Source: Massilia norwichensis
GTDB lineage: Bacteria; Pseudomonadota; Gammaproteobacteria; Burkholderiales; Burkholderiaceae_D
Assembly (NCBI RefSeq): GCF_024753245.1
Contig: NZ_JANUGX010000028.1
Location: 1-64,000 of the forward strand
DNA length: 64,000 bases
Reading direction: 5' to 3'
Position 1 is the first letter of the stretch, and every line of letters begins with the position of its first letter. Shown here piece by piece: positions 18,175 to 26,526 of the stretch. The position numbers were made by a program, and so were the translations under genes. The notes under the pieces are model-generated. The model was given only the letters and a program-made list of their open reading frames with translations, was not told the origin of the DNA and made no database searches.

Positions 18175-18195
18175 GCTGTCCAGCCGAGACCGGAA

Positions 18196-21100
18196 TCAGG
18201 CAGCCGCGGTACCCTCGCGGCGGCCGGTGGCGAAGCGGCCCGCCTTGACGATCAGGCGGAACACGAAGCGCACCAGGACGATGGTGAGGATCGCTTCCAC
18301 AAAGGTCATCACGAAGGCCGGCAGCACCGTGAAGCGCGCCACCCGGCGGCGGAACTTGGCGGCCATGCGGTCCTTCGCGATCTCGATGCTGTCGTAAAAG
18401 GTCGGCACGACCAGCAGGGTCAGCATGGTCGAGGTGATGGTGCCGCCGATGATGGAGATCGCCAGCGGCTGGTAGAACTCGCCCGAGTCGCCCAGGGCCA
18501 GCGCCACCGGCAGCATGCCGGCGATCAGCGCGAAGGTCGTCATCAGGATCGGACGCAGGCGCGCGCGGCCGGCCGCCATCAGCGCCTCTTCGCGGTCCAT
18601 GCCCTCGGCTTCGCGGGAACGCGCCGCATCCAGCAGCAGGATCGCGTTCTTGGCCACCAGACCCATCAGCATGATGATGCCGATGAAGCTCATCATGTTC
18701 AGGGTGCCGCCGGTCAGGATCAGGGCCAGCACGACGCCGATCAGCGACAGCGGCAGCGACATCATCACGCCCAGCGGCGCAGTGAACGAGCCGAACTGCA
18801 TCACCAGGATCAGGTACATCAGGCCGATGCCGGACACCAGGCCGATGCCCAGGTTGGTGAACACCTCGTTCATGATCTTGCTCTGGCCGCCCACCGCCAG
18901 GCCGTAGCCCGGCGGGAAGTCCATCGTATTGGCCAGCTTCATCGCGTCGGCCATCACTTCGCCGTTCGAACGGCCCTGGGCATTGGCGGTGACGGTGACC
19001 ACGCGCTTGCCATCCCGGTGCGCGATCGCCGACGGCCCCTTGCCCATCGTGACCTTCGCGATCTGGTCGAGCGGCACCATCATGTTGGTGCCGCTGACCG
19101 CGATCGGCAGGCGCTCGATGTTGTCGGTGCTGACGCGGTCGTTCGGATGCAGGCGCACCGCCACGTCGCGGCTCTGGCCGGTCGGGTCGACCCAGTCGCC
19201 GACCTCGATGCCGGCGAAGGCCACGCGCAGCGCGCTGGCGGCGTCGCCGACCGAAATGCCCATCATGTTCGCCAGGCCGCGGTCGAGTTCGATCTGCAGC
19301 TCGTCCTTCGGGTCCTGCTGCGACAGGGTCACGTCGACCGCACCCGGCACCTGGCGCAGTTTTTCCATGTACAGCGAGGTGATTTCCATCAGCTTGCGCG
19401 AATCCGGGCCGCTGAAGTCGAGGGACACCGGCTTGCCGTTGCCGCTCAGGTCGTCCATCACGACGTACTCGGCGCCCACCAGCCGGCTGACCTTCTCGCG
19501 CAGGGCAACCGCCACCTCGGCGGCGCTGCGCTTGCGCTCGCGGCGCTTGCCGATGTCGACGTAGATCGAGCCGCCGTTCACGTTGATCGAGCTGTTGGTG
19601 TCCTTGGTCTCCGGCAGGGTGCGCGCGATGGCGGCCGCCTCTTCCATCTTCAGGCGGGCGTACTCGACCGAGGACGAGGCCGGGGTCCGCACCTCGATCT
19701 TGATCTGTCCCTGGTCCATCTTGGGCTGGAAGGCCACGCCGCCCTTCCACATCTGCAGGCCGACGGCCGACACCAGGGCCAGCACCGCGATCGCAGCCAT
19801 CGAGCGGCGATGGTGCAGCGCCCAGGCGATCACGTTGCCGTAGCGGTCGGCCTGGTGATCGAACCAGGTATTGAACCGGGCCAGGTATTTTTCCAGGCCC
19901 TTCTTCGGCGCATGGTGGTGGCCCGGCGGGTCACCCCAGTAAGCCGACATCATCGGGTCGAGCGTGAACGAGATCAGCAGCGACACCGCGACCGAGCAGG
20001 TCACGGTCAGCGCGAACGGACGGAACCATTCGCCGGCGATGCCGCCCATGAACGCGACCGGCACGAACACGGCCATGATCGAGAAGGTGGTCGAGGCCAC
20101 GGCCATGCCGATCTCGGCGGTGCCGTTCAGGGCCGCGGTGCGGCGGTCCTCACCGTTCTCCATGTGGCGCACGATGTTTTCCCGCACCACGATGGCATCG
20201 TCGATCAGCACGCCGATCGCCAGCGACAGCCCGAGCAGGGTCATGAAGTTCAGCGTGAAGCCGCACAGCCAGACCGCGATGAAGGCCGCCAGCACCGAGG
20301 TCGGCAGCGACAGCGCGGTGATCAGGGTCGAGCGCCACGAGTTCAGGAACGCGTACACCACGAAGATGGTCAGCACGGCGCCGAACACCAGCGATTCGAT
20401 CACGTTGTTCAGGCTGCTCTGGGCCGACTCGCCGCCGTCCCAGGTCACTTCCAGCTTGGTGCCGGCCGGCAGCTCCTTGCGCACCTCTTCGATCATCGCA
20501 TTGACCTTCTTGGCGATGGTCACGGTCGAGGCCTCGCGCGAACGGATGATCGAGATGCCGACGTCGGGTTTGCCGCTGCGGATCGACAGGCTGTCGATGT
20601 CGCCGAAGCCGTCCTTGATATCGGCCACCTGGTTCAGGCGCACCACGGTGTCGCCGTTACGCTTGACCACCACCTGCGAGAAGTCGTCGGGGCGCTCGAT
20701 GCGGCCGACCAGGCGGATGCCCTTCTCTTCCAGCGGCCCGCGCACCTTGCCGACCGGGGCGTTGGTGTTCTGGCGCGACAGCGCATTGGTCACGTCGTTC
20801 ACCGACACGTTGTACTCGCGCAGCTTTTCCGCGTGCAGCAGCACCGACAGCTCGCGCTTGAGCGAACCGCCGACCTGCACGTCGGCCACGCCGTCGACGC
20901 CGCGGAAGCGGTCGGCCAGCACGTCCTCGGCCAGGCGCGACAGTTCGGCGTGGCTCTGGGTGCTCGAGTTGAGCGACAGGTTCATGATCGGCTGGGCCGA
21001 CGGGTCGACCCGGCGCAGCACCGGTTCGCGCATCTCGATCGGCAGCTTGTAGCGCACTGCGGCGATCGCGTTGCGCACGTCGTCCGAGGCCTCGATCAGG

Positions 21101-21399
21101 TTACGCTTGAAGTCGAACTGCAGCACGATGGTGGCGCTGCCCTCGTTGGCATAGGCACGCGCCTCGGTCACGCCGCTGACGGCCTGCATCTGCTTTTCGA
21201 GACGGTTGACGATCTCGCGCTCGCTGGTCTCGGGCGAGGCGCCCGGATACGGGACGGTCACCACCAGGATCGGGATCTGGACGTCGGGCTCGTTGTTGAC
21301 GCGCAGCTTGGTCAAGGCGTACAGACCCATGCACATCATCGCGATGATCAGCACAATCGTGGCGACGGGCTTCTTGACGCTGAAATTGGAAAGGAACAT
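18196..21399 (-). CDS. RND efflux transporter permease (HAE-1 type)
   Basis: Inner-membrane proton-driven multidrug exporter of the AcrB/MexB class. The 1067-residue protein has the standard layout: TM1 (residues about 11-30), periplasmic porter domain, a TM2-TM7 block with GLSLAIGVLIDDAIVVREN containing the proton-relay Asp pair near residue 400, a second periplasmic half, and TM8-TM12 with GLVAKNAILLLD. It starts 15 bases after the adaptor gene and is co-transcribed. No outer-membrane channel gene follows, so it must borrow a TolC homologue from elsewhere. It is about 20-30 residues longer than AcrB, mainly at the C-terminus. Confidence 0.95.
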   Translation of the reverse strand: MFLSNFSVKKPVATIVLIIAMMCMGLYALTKLRVNNEPDVQIPILVVTVPYPGASPETSEREIVNRLEKQMQAVSGVTEARAYANEGSATIVLQFDFKRNLIEASDDVRNAIAAVRYKLPIEMREPVLRRVDPSAQPIMNLSLNSSTQSHAELSRLAEDVLADRFRGVDGVADVQVGGSLKRELSVLLHAEKLREYNVSVNDVTNALSRQNTNAPVGKVRGPLEEKGIRLVGRIERPDDFSQVVVKRNGDTVVRLNQVADIKDGFGDIDSLSIRSGKPDVGISIIRSREASTVTIAKKVNAMIEEVRKELPAGTKLEVTWDGGESAQSSLNNVIESLVFGAVLTIFVVYAFLNSWRSTLITALSLPTSVLAAFIAVWLCGFTLNFMTLLGLSLAIGVLIDDAIVVRENIVRHMENGEDRRTAALNGTAEIGMAVASTTFSIMAVFVPVAFMGGIAGEWFRPFALTVTCSVAVSLLISFTLDPMMSAYWGDPPGHHHAPKKGLEKYLARFNTWFDHQADRYGNVIAWALHHRRSMAAIAVLALVSAVGLQMWKGGVAFQPKMDQGQIKIEVRTPASSSVEYARLKMEEAAAIARTLPETKDTNSSINVNGGSIYVDIGKRRERKRSAAEVAVALREKVSRLVGAEYVVMDDLSGNGKPVSLDFSGPDSRKLMEITSLYMEKLRQVPGAVDVTLSQQDPKDELQIELDRGLANMMGISVGDAASALRVAFAGIEVGDWVDPTGQSRDVAVRLHPNDRVSTDNIERLPIAVSGTNMMVPLDQIAKVTMGKGPSAIAHRDGKRVVTVTANAQGRSNGEVMADAMKLANTMDFPPGYGLAVGGQSKIMNEVFTNLGIGLVSGIGLMYLILVMQFGSFTAPLGVMMSLPLSLIGVVLALILTGGTLNMMSFIGIIMLMGLVAKNAILLLDAARSREAEGMDREEALMAAGRARLRPILMTTFALIAGMLPVALALGDSGEFYQPLAISIIGGTITSTMLTLLVVPTFYDSIEIAKDRMAAKFRRRVARFTVLPAFVMTFVEAILTIVLVRFVFRLIVKAGRFATGRREGTAAA

Positions 21400-21414
21400 G
21401 GTCGTATTTCCCGG

Positions 21415-22578
21415 TTACCGGCCCTGGGCCTGGCCGTTGCTGGCGCTGGCGACCCTGGCCGCGGCCATCTCGACCGCCTGGCCGTCCTTCAGGTTCGAGC
21501 TCGGATGGCGCAGCACGGTGTCGCCGGCGGCCAGGCCGCCCTTGATCTCGTAATTGCCGGTACGCGGGTCGCGCGCGCCCACCGTCAGATCGGTCCTGGC
21601 CAGGGTCTTGCCTTTGACCTTCCAGACATAGGTCTTGTCGCCGGCCTTCACCATCGCCGCTTCCGGCAGGGTCAGGGCATCGTTCAGCTCGGCATCGACG
21701 CGGCCTTCGGCATACAGGCCGGCCACGCGCGGCTGGTTCGCGTTCGACAGGCCGACCAGCACCTCGACCTGGCGGGTGACGTCGTTGGCCGACGGATCGA
21801 TGCGCTTGACGGTGCCGGTGAACTGCTGCTCGCCATAGCCGTTGACCCGGAACATGACCGGCTGGCCGACCTTCACGGCGGCGATCTTGTCGGCCGAGAC
21901 GCGGCCCTCGAAGCGCATGCTGGTCGGATCGATGACCTTCAGCAGTTCCTTGCCGATGGCGGCGGTATCGCCGGCGGACACCTTGCGATCGGAGACGATG
22001 CCGTCGAACGGCGCGCGCACCACGGTACGGCCGACCTGCTGGCGCGCCGTCGCCAGGCGCGCACGCGCGGCCGAGACTTCGCTCTGGGCATTGTTGCGGC
22101 GGACTTCGGCATCGTCCAGGGCCTGGGCCGAGGTCATGCCGGAGGCGCGCAGGGTCTTCAGGCGGTCGAGCGCGCGCTGCGACTGGTCGAAGGCCTGGGT
22201 GGCGGCGCGCAGGGCTTCCTCGGCCGACATCAGGCTGTCGCGGATCGAGGTTTCGTCGAGCTTGACCAGCACGTCGCCGCGCTTGACCGGTTCGCCGTTC
22301 TCCTTCAGCACCTGCAGGACCACCGCGGACACTTCGGCGCGCAGGTCGGCCTTGCGTTCCGGCTGGATCGAACCGGTGATCACGGGACCCGAAGCGAGCG
22401 CATTGCTTTGTACCGTCAGCACGTCTTCCGGTGCCACCAGCAGCTGGACAGGTTTGCCGTCCTTGCCGGCGTCGGCCTGCGCCTTGGCGGCGGCCGGCTT
22501 GGCGGGGTCCTTGTCAGCTTTGCCGCAGGCGGCGAGCGCCGAGGCAATGGCAAGGACGAGTAGGGTTTTGCGCAGCAT
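21415..22578 (-). CDS. RND efflux periplasmic adaptor lipoprotein
   Basis: Membrane-fusion subunit linking the RND pump to an outer-membrane channel. The lipobox LAAC (Cys near residue 18) indicates lipid anchoring. After an Ala/Lys-rich linker come the first lipoyl half (EVSAVVLQVLKENGEPVKRGDVLV), an alpha-helical hairpin, the second lipoyl half (VVRAPFDGIVSDRKVSAGD), beta-barrel and membrane-proximal domains. Length (387) is normal. First gene of the pump operon, read from the promoter at 22641-22669. Confidence 0.94.
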   Translation of the reverse strand: MLRKTLLVLAIASALAACGKADKDPAKPAAAKAQADAGKDGKPVQLLVAPEDVLTVQSNALASGPVITGSIQPERKADLRAEVSAVVLQVLKENGEPVKRGDVLVKLDETSIRDSLMSAEEALRAATQAFDQSQRALDRLKTLRASGMTSAQALDDAEVRRNNAQSEVSAARARLATARQQVGRTVVRAPFDGIVSDRKVSAGDTAAIGKELLKVIDPTSMRFEGRVSADKIAAVKVGQPVMFRVNGYGEQQFTGTVKRIDPSANDVTRQVEVLVGLSNANQPRVAGLYAEGRVDAELNDALTLPEAAMVKAGDKTYVWKVKGKTLARTDLTVGARDPRTGNYEIKGGLAAGDTVLRHPSSNLKDGQAVEMAAARVASASNGQAQGR

Positions 22579-22640
22579 TTCTTGGTTCTCCCGAGTGGAC
22601 GCGATGCCTGTAAATATAAGAATAGAAAAAGCCAGCGCGA

Positions 22641-22669
22641 AGTATCCGTGAGCCCGACACCTGCGTCAA
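22641..22669 (-). promoter_or_regulatory. Sigma70 promoter of the RND efflux operon
   Basis: Minus strand -35 TTGACG (22664-22669), 17-base spacer, -10 GATACT (22641-22646). The adaptor ATG is 62 bases further. Three phased repeats lie just upstream. Confidence 0.75.
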
Positions 22670-22698
22670 TCGAGGTTCGGCAGAGCGTGGTTTTCGGG

Positions 22699-22749
22699 GG
22701 ATGAACTGCGTTTTTTGCGGATGAACTGCAGTTGGCGGGGATGAAATGC
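22699..22749 (-). repeat. Three direct repeats of GGATGAACTGC at exact 20-bp spacing, candidate activator sites
   Basis: GGATGAACTGC at 22699-22709 and 22719-22729 and GGATGAAATGC at 22739-22749 begin exactly 20 bases apart, i.e. about two helical turns, so all three face the same side of the DNA. Relative to the downstream efflux promoter their centres lie near -70, -90 and -110, positions typical of activators. No regulator gene is adjacent. Between these repeats and 22783 there is also a run of GGACACC-like units. Confidence 0.6.
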
Positions 22750-22782
22750 GTCCGCAAATGGACACCAAGCGGACACCGGGCG

Positions 22783-22806
22783 GACAGGCGGCGGACGCCG
22801 CCTGTC
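22783..22806 (-). terminator. Strong hairpin after the PAP2 gene, possible terminator without T run
   Basis: GACAGGCGGC pairs with GCCGCCTGTC around a four-base loop nine bases beyond the stop of the minus-strand PAP2 gene. The following minus-strand bases are not a T tract, so termination may need Rho, or the hairpin may only protect the 3' end. Confidence 0.45.
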
Positions 22807-22814
22807 ATGGAGAA

Positions 22815-23234
22815 TTACTTGACGAACAGGTGGTACACCAGGTTACCCATCAGGATACCGGTAACAATCCCGCCGCCGATCTCGACCAGGGTGTGGCCCA
22901 TGCGCTCGCGCAACTGGCGGAAACCTTCCTTGCCCTCGGCCAGGCGGTTGATGGCAGCGGCCTGGCGGCCGACGTGCTGGCGCAGGCTGTTGGCGTCGAT
23001 CATCACGATGAAGCACAGCGTGACCGCCACGCCAAAGGCCGGGTGGCCGATGCCCTCGCGCAGCGCGATCAGGGTCGCCATGCTGGTCACGGTGGCGCTG
23101 TGGTTGCTCGGGAAGCCGCCATTGCCGACCAGGTTGAACGCCCAGCGTCCCTGACGGGCACTGTTGATCAGGAATTTGATCGGGCCGACCACCAGCCAGG
23201 TCAGCAGCGGGGTCAGCAGGTATGTGAAGTCCAT
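22815..23234 (-). CDS. Divergent PAP2 family membrane protein (YuiD type)
   Basis: Small integral membrane protein (139 residues) of the divergent PAP2 family. Motifs GNGGFPSNHSATVTS and DANSLRQHVGRQA match the phosphatase signature region with the expected His residues. Such proteins are presumed lipid phosphate or related phosphatases; no substrate is established to my knowledge. Three or four hydrophobic helices are visible. It stands alone, divergent from the DUF475 gene. Confidence 0.85.
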   Translation of the reverse strand: MDFTYLLTPLLTWLVVGPIKFLINSARQGRWAFNLVGNGGFPSNHSATVTSMATLIALREGIGHPAFGVAVTLCFIVMIDANSLRQHVGRQAAAINRLAEGKEGFRQLRERMGHTLVEIGGGIVTGILMGNLVYHLFVK

Positions 23235-23370
23235 GTGAGTTCCGATGTGTTAGTACAAAAGAAATGCCGGGCAGCATTATCGCAGAAGCGATGCGCCTGC
23301 CACAGGGAGAAACCAGTAATATGCAGTTCAGTGTGGTTTATAAGACAACGTAGTACATAAGGAGAACCCG

Positions 23371-24402
23371 ATGCAACATTTCAAGCTGTCTTTCGCGGTG
23401 ACAGCCGTCCTGCTGGCGCTGGCCGCCTGGTGGGGCTACAGCCATGGCGGCAGCGGCGGGCTACTGCAGGCGCTGTGGATCGCGGCCGTGCTGGGCGTGC
23501 TTGAAGTGTCGCTGTCCTTCGACAACGCGGTGGTGAACGCCTCGGTGCTGCGCAACTGGAACGCGTTCTGGCAACGCCTGTTCCTGACGGTCGGCATCCT
23601 GGTGGCCGTGTTCGGCATGCGCCTGCTGTTCCCGCTGCTGATCGTGTCGGTAGCGACCGGCCTCGGCCTGATTGACGTCTGGCACATGGCGACCAGCACG
23701 CCGGACGAGTATGCGCGCATCCTCACCGCCCAGCATGCCGAGGTCGCGGCCTTCGGCGGCGCCTTCCTGCTGCTGGTCTTCCTCAACTTCCTGTTCGACG
23801 AGGAGAAGGAACTCCACTGGCTGGGCTGGATCGAAGAAAAGGTCGGCCATTTCGGCAGCGAAGGCCTGGCCATCCTGCTGACCCTGCTGGCCGTGTTCGG
23901 CTGCATGAGCCTGGTGCCCGAGGCGCAAAAGCTGCGGGTGCTGATGGCCGGCGTGGTCGGCGTGATCGTCTACGTCGGCGTGAACTGGTTCAGCGGCCTG
24001 CTCGAAGAGGAGGAATCGGACCCATCGGTCGGCAAGATGATCTCGCAGGGCAGCATCGGCGGCTTCCTCTACCTCGAGGTGCTGGATGCTTCGTTCAGCT
24101 TCGACGGCGTGATCGGCGCCTTCGCCATTACCAACGACGTCGTCATCATCATGCTGGGCCTGGCCATCGGTGCGATGTTCGTGCGTTCGCTGACCGTGTT
24201 CCTGGTGCACCGCGGCACGCTGGAGGAATTCGTCTACCTCGAGCACGGCGCCCACTACGCGATCGGTATACTGGCCCTGATCATGTTCGCCAGCGTCGAA
24301 TACGAGATCCCCGAATGGTTCACCGGCCTTTCCGGCATCGCCTTCATCCTGGTATCGTTGTGGTCTTCGATCCGTTACAAGCGGCGCGAACAGCTCGCAT
24401 AA
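23371..24402 (+). CDS. DUF475 / TerC-like integral membrane protein
   Basis: Polytopic membrane protein (343 residues, about nine helices) with paired acidic motifs inside helices: EVSLSFDNAVVNA near residues 48-60 and EVLDASFSFDGVIGA in the second half. The duplicated SFD pattern is shared with TerC/Alx-type proteins that are linked to metal (manganese or calcium) handling and tellurite resistance. AAGGAG lies seven bases before the ATG. It is 22 bases upstream of terD, supporting a joint role in a Ter-type stress complex. The transported ion is inferred, not shown. Confidence 0.86.
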   Translation: MQHFKLSFAVTAVLLALAAWWGYSHGGSGGLLQALWIAAVLGVLEVSLSFDNAVVNASVLRNWNAFWQRLFLTVGILVAVFGMRLLFPLLIVSVATGLGLIDVWHMATSTPDEYARILTAQHAEVAAFGGAFLLLVFLNFLFDEEKELHWLGWIEEKVGHFGSEGLAILLTLLAVFGCMSLVPEAQKLRVLMAGVVGVIVYVGVNWFSGLLEEEESDPSVGKMISQGSIGGFLYLEVLDASFSFDGVIGAFAITNDVVIIMLGLAIGAMFVRSLTVFLVHRGTLEEFVYLEHGAHYAIGILALIMFASVEYEIPEWFTGLSGIAFILVSLWSSIRYKRREQLA

Positions 24403-24424
24403 CTTTTAGAGAAAGGAAAATAAC

Positions 24425-25000
24425 ATGGCGATCAGTCTGCAAAAAGGCGGCAACGTCAACCTGTCCAAGGAAGATCCGACCCTCAAGCGCGTCATCATCG
24501 GCCTGGGCTGGGATCCGCGCGCGACCGACGGCGCCACCTTCGACCTCGACGGCAGCGCCTTCCTGCTGCGCGGCGACGGCAAGGTGCGCGGCGATGCCGA
24601 CTTCATCTTCTACAACAACCTGCAATCCTCGGACGGCGCGGTCAAGCACACCGGCGACAACCGCACCGGCCAGGGCGAAGGCGACGACGAGCGCCTGATC
24701 GTCGACCTGAGCCGGGTACCGGCCGACATCGAGAAGATCGCCTTTGCCGTCACCATTCACGAAGCGGACCAGCGCCGCCAGAGCTTCGGCCAGGTGGCGC
24801 GCGCCTTCATCCGCTGCCTGAATGCGGACGGCGAACGCGAAATCGCACGCTACGACCTGTCCGAGGACAGCTCGACCGAGACGGCGATGATCTTCGGCGA
24901 ACTCTACCGTTATGGCAGCGAGTGGAAATTCCGCGCCGTCGGCCAGGGCTACAACGGCGGCCTGGGCCCGCTGGCGCGTTCCTTCGGGGTCAACGTCTAA
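24425..25000 (+). CDS. terD: TerD family calcium-binding stress protein
   Basis: Cytosolic TerD-domain protein of 191 residues. The conserved start MAISLQKGGNVNLSK, IIGLGWDPR, FDLDGSAFLL, DFIFYNNL, HTGDNRTGQGEGDDE and the late GELYRYGSEWKFRAVGQGY are all present; the acidic loops bind calcium in known members. Paired with the upstream DUF475 gene. No terZABE or other ter genes are nearby, so this is a minimal two-gene version. AGAAAGGA precedes the ATG. Confidence 0.92.
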   Translation: MAISLQKGGNVNLSKEDPTLKRVIIGLGWDPRATDGATFDLDGSAFLLRGDGKVRGDADFIFYNNLQSSDGAVKHTGDNRTGQGEGDDERLIVDLSRVPADIEKIAFAVTIHEADQRRQSFGQVARAFIRCLNADGEREIARYDLSEDSSTETAMIFGELYRYGSEWKFRAVGQGYNGGLGPLARSFGVNV

Positions 25001-25085
25001 GCGCCAACCCCTCCGGCGCATGAGCTTTTGACAATCCTCGCGCTCATCGGCAGAATGGGCGCGACTTCACTCATCCTCATAAGCC

Positions 25086-25496
25086 ATGCCCTCGACCTTC
25101 CCGCGCCGCGCCAGCGTTCTCATCGCCTCCGTCATCGTCGCCGCGCTCGTGCTGTTCGCGCTGTACACGGCCATCGTCCTGCACTGGTCATACTCGGAAG
25201 GCGAACGCGCCGGCTACCTGCAGAAGCTGTCGCGCAAGGGCTGGCTGTGCAAGACCTGGGAAGGCGAGATCCTGCTGTCGAGCATGCCGGGTGCGATTCC
25301 CGAGCGCTTCGCCTTCACCGTGCGCGATGAGAACGTCGTGAAGCAGTTGCAGTCGGCCATGGGCCAGCGCGTCCAGCTCAGCTACGCGCAGCACGTCGGC
25401 CTGCCGACCTCCTGCTTTGGCGAGACCAGCTACTTCGTCGAAAAAGCCGTGATCGGCGGCAGCAACCCGGTTGCGCCGAATCCGGGCACGCAATGA
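25086..25496 (+). CDS. Small single-pass membrane protein, unknown function
   Basis: The 136-residue product has one N-terminal membrane helix (about residues 9-31) and a periplasmic or extracytoplasmic domain with two Cys residues (WLCKTW and TSCFGET) that could form a disulfide. The domain segment GEILLSSMPGAIPERFAFTVRDENV resembles proteins I recall in related genomes only as conserved hypotheticals. Its stop overlaps the next ATG by four bases, so it is translationally coupled to the secreted esterase and may act with it. Confidence 0.75.
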   Translation: MPSTFPRRASVLIASVIVAALVLFALYTAIVLHWSYSEGERAGYLQKLSRKGWLCKTWEGEILLSSMPGAIPERFAFTVRDENVVKQLQSAMGQRVQLSYAQHVGLPTSCFGETSYFVEKAVIGGSNPVAPNPGTQ

Positions 25497-26473
25497 GGGC
25501 ACGCGCTGCGGGCTGGCTGACGGCGGCAGGCTTGGCAGCGGCGGCGGGAACGGCCGCCGCCTCCACCATCGTCGACTACACGCTGCTGCGCCCCGAGGGC
25601 CGGCGCCACTACCTGGTGGTCGAGCCCGATCGCCTGGCGCGCAGCAGCCGCCCCACCGTCATCCTGCTGCACGGGCACGGCGCCTCGGCCGCCTTCATGG
25701 TCGGACTGGAATCCTTCGGCCTCTATAAAGCGCAAGACTGGATCCGCCTCGCCGAACGCGAGCGCGTGATGTTGATTGCGCCGGACGGCATCAAGGGCAG
25801 CGACGGCAAACAGGCCTGGAACGACTGCCGCGCGGACGCTGCCGGCAATGCCACCAGCGACGACGTCGGCTTCATCGCCGCCCTGATCGACGCCGCCGTC
25901 AACGAGCTCGGCGCCGATCCGGAGCGCATCTACGTGTACGGCAGCTCGAACGGCGGCGGGATGGTCTACCGCCTCGGCATCGAACTGGCGCCCAAGCTGG
26001 CCGCGCTCGGCGTGCAAAGCGCGCTGATGCCGATGCAGAGCCGCTGCAAGCCGCCCAGCCATCCGATCTCGGTGTTCATTTCGCACGGCACCGCCGACCG
26101 CATCGCGCCCTACAACGGCGGCAAGGTCGGGCACTGGCTGCTGCGCGACCGCGGCAGCGGCGTCAGCGCCGACGAATCGGTGGCGGTGTGGCGCCGCGCC
26201 GCCGGCCTGCCGGAAGTGCCGGTCAGCTTCCGCCTGCCGCACCTGCAGTCCTCGGACCCGACCTCGGCCACGCGCTACGTCTGGGGCAACGACCCGGCGC
26301 GCGTGCAAGTCGAATTCATGCGCATCGACGGCGGCGGCCACACGCACGCTTCGCGCAATGAGGAATTGCCGTGGGTGCTGCGCAAGCTGGTCGGCAACAT
26401 GAACCACGACGTCGATACGGCCGAGGAGGCCTGGAATTTCTTCAAGGACAAGCGGGCGACGGGCGCACGCTGA
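25493..26473 (+). CDS. Secreted PHB depolymerase/LpqC-type esterase
   Basis: Predicted exported alpha/beta-hydrolase. An N-terminal Ala-rich signal peptide (to about residue 24) precedes the first strand TVILLHGHGASA, the nucleophile elbow YGSSNGGGM (near residue 150), the acid in SHGTADRIAP and the His in GGGHTHAS. This is the feruloyl esterase/poly-3-hydroxybutyrate depolymerase-like family; the actual ester is not determinable. The start is fixed by the ATGA overlap with the upstream gene. Confidence 0.85.
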   Translation: MRARAAGWLTAAGLAAAAGTAAASTIVDYTLLRPEGRRHYLVVEPDRLARSSRPTVILLHGHGASAAFMVGLESFGLYKAQDWIRLAERERVMLIAPDGIKGSDGKQAWNDCRADAAGNATSDDVGFIAALIDAAVNELGADPERIYVYGSSNGGGMVYRLGIELAPKLAALGVQSALMPMQSRCKPPSHPISVFISHGTADRIAPYNGGKVGHWLLRDRGSGVSADESVAVWRRAAGLPEVPVSFRLPHLQSSDPTSATRYVWGNDPARVQVEFMRIDGGGHTHASRNEELPWVLRKLVGNMNHDVDTAEEAWNFFKDKRATGAR

Positions 26474-26481
26474 CCAGGCGC

Positions 26482-26501
26482 GCGCGCCCTAAGAGGCGCG
26501 C
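26482..26501. terminator. GC hairpin between convergent genes
   Basis: GCGCGCC pairs with GGCGCGC around a six-base loop in the 53-base gap between the esterase and the coiled-coil gene. No T run follows on either strand, so it is only a possible terminator. Confidence 0.35.
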
Positions 26502-26526
26502 TAAAGCACGGGCTTTTGGGGTCCGC

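Noticed and set aside
19018..22563. 1181-codon plus-strand frame over the RND efflux genes
   Set aside because: No recognisable domain; the minus-strand frames encode complete adaptor and permease proteins.
24344..25021. 225-codon minus-strand frame over terD
   Set aside because: Shadow of the TerD gene; no domain pattern and no ribosome site.
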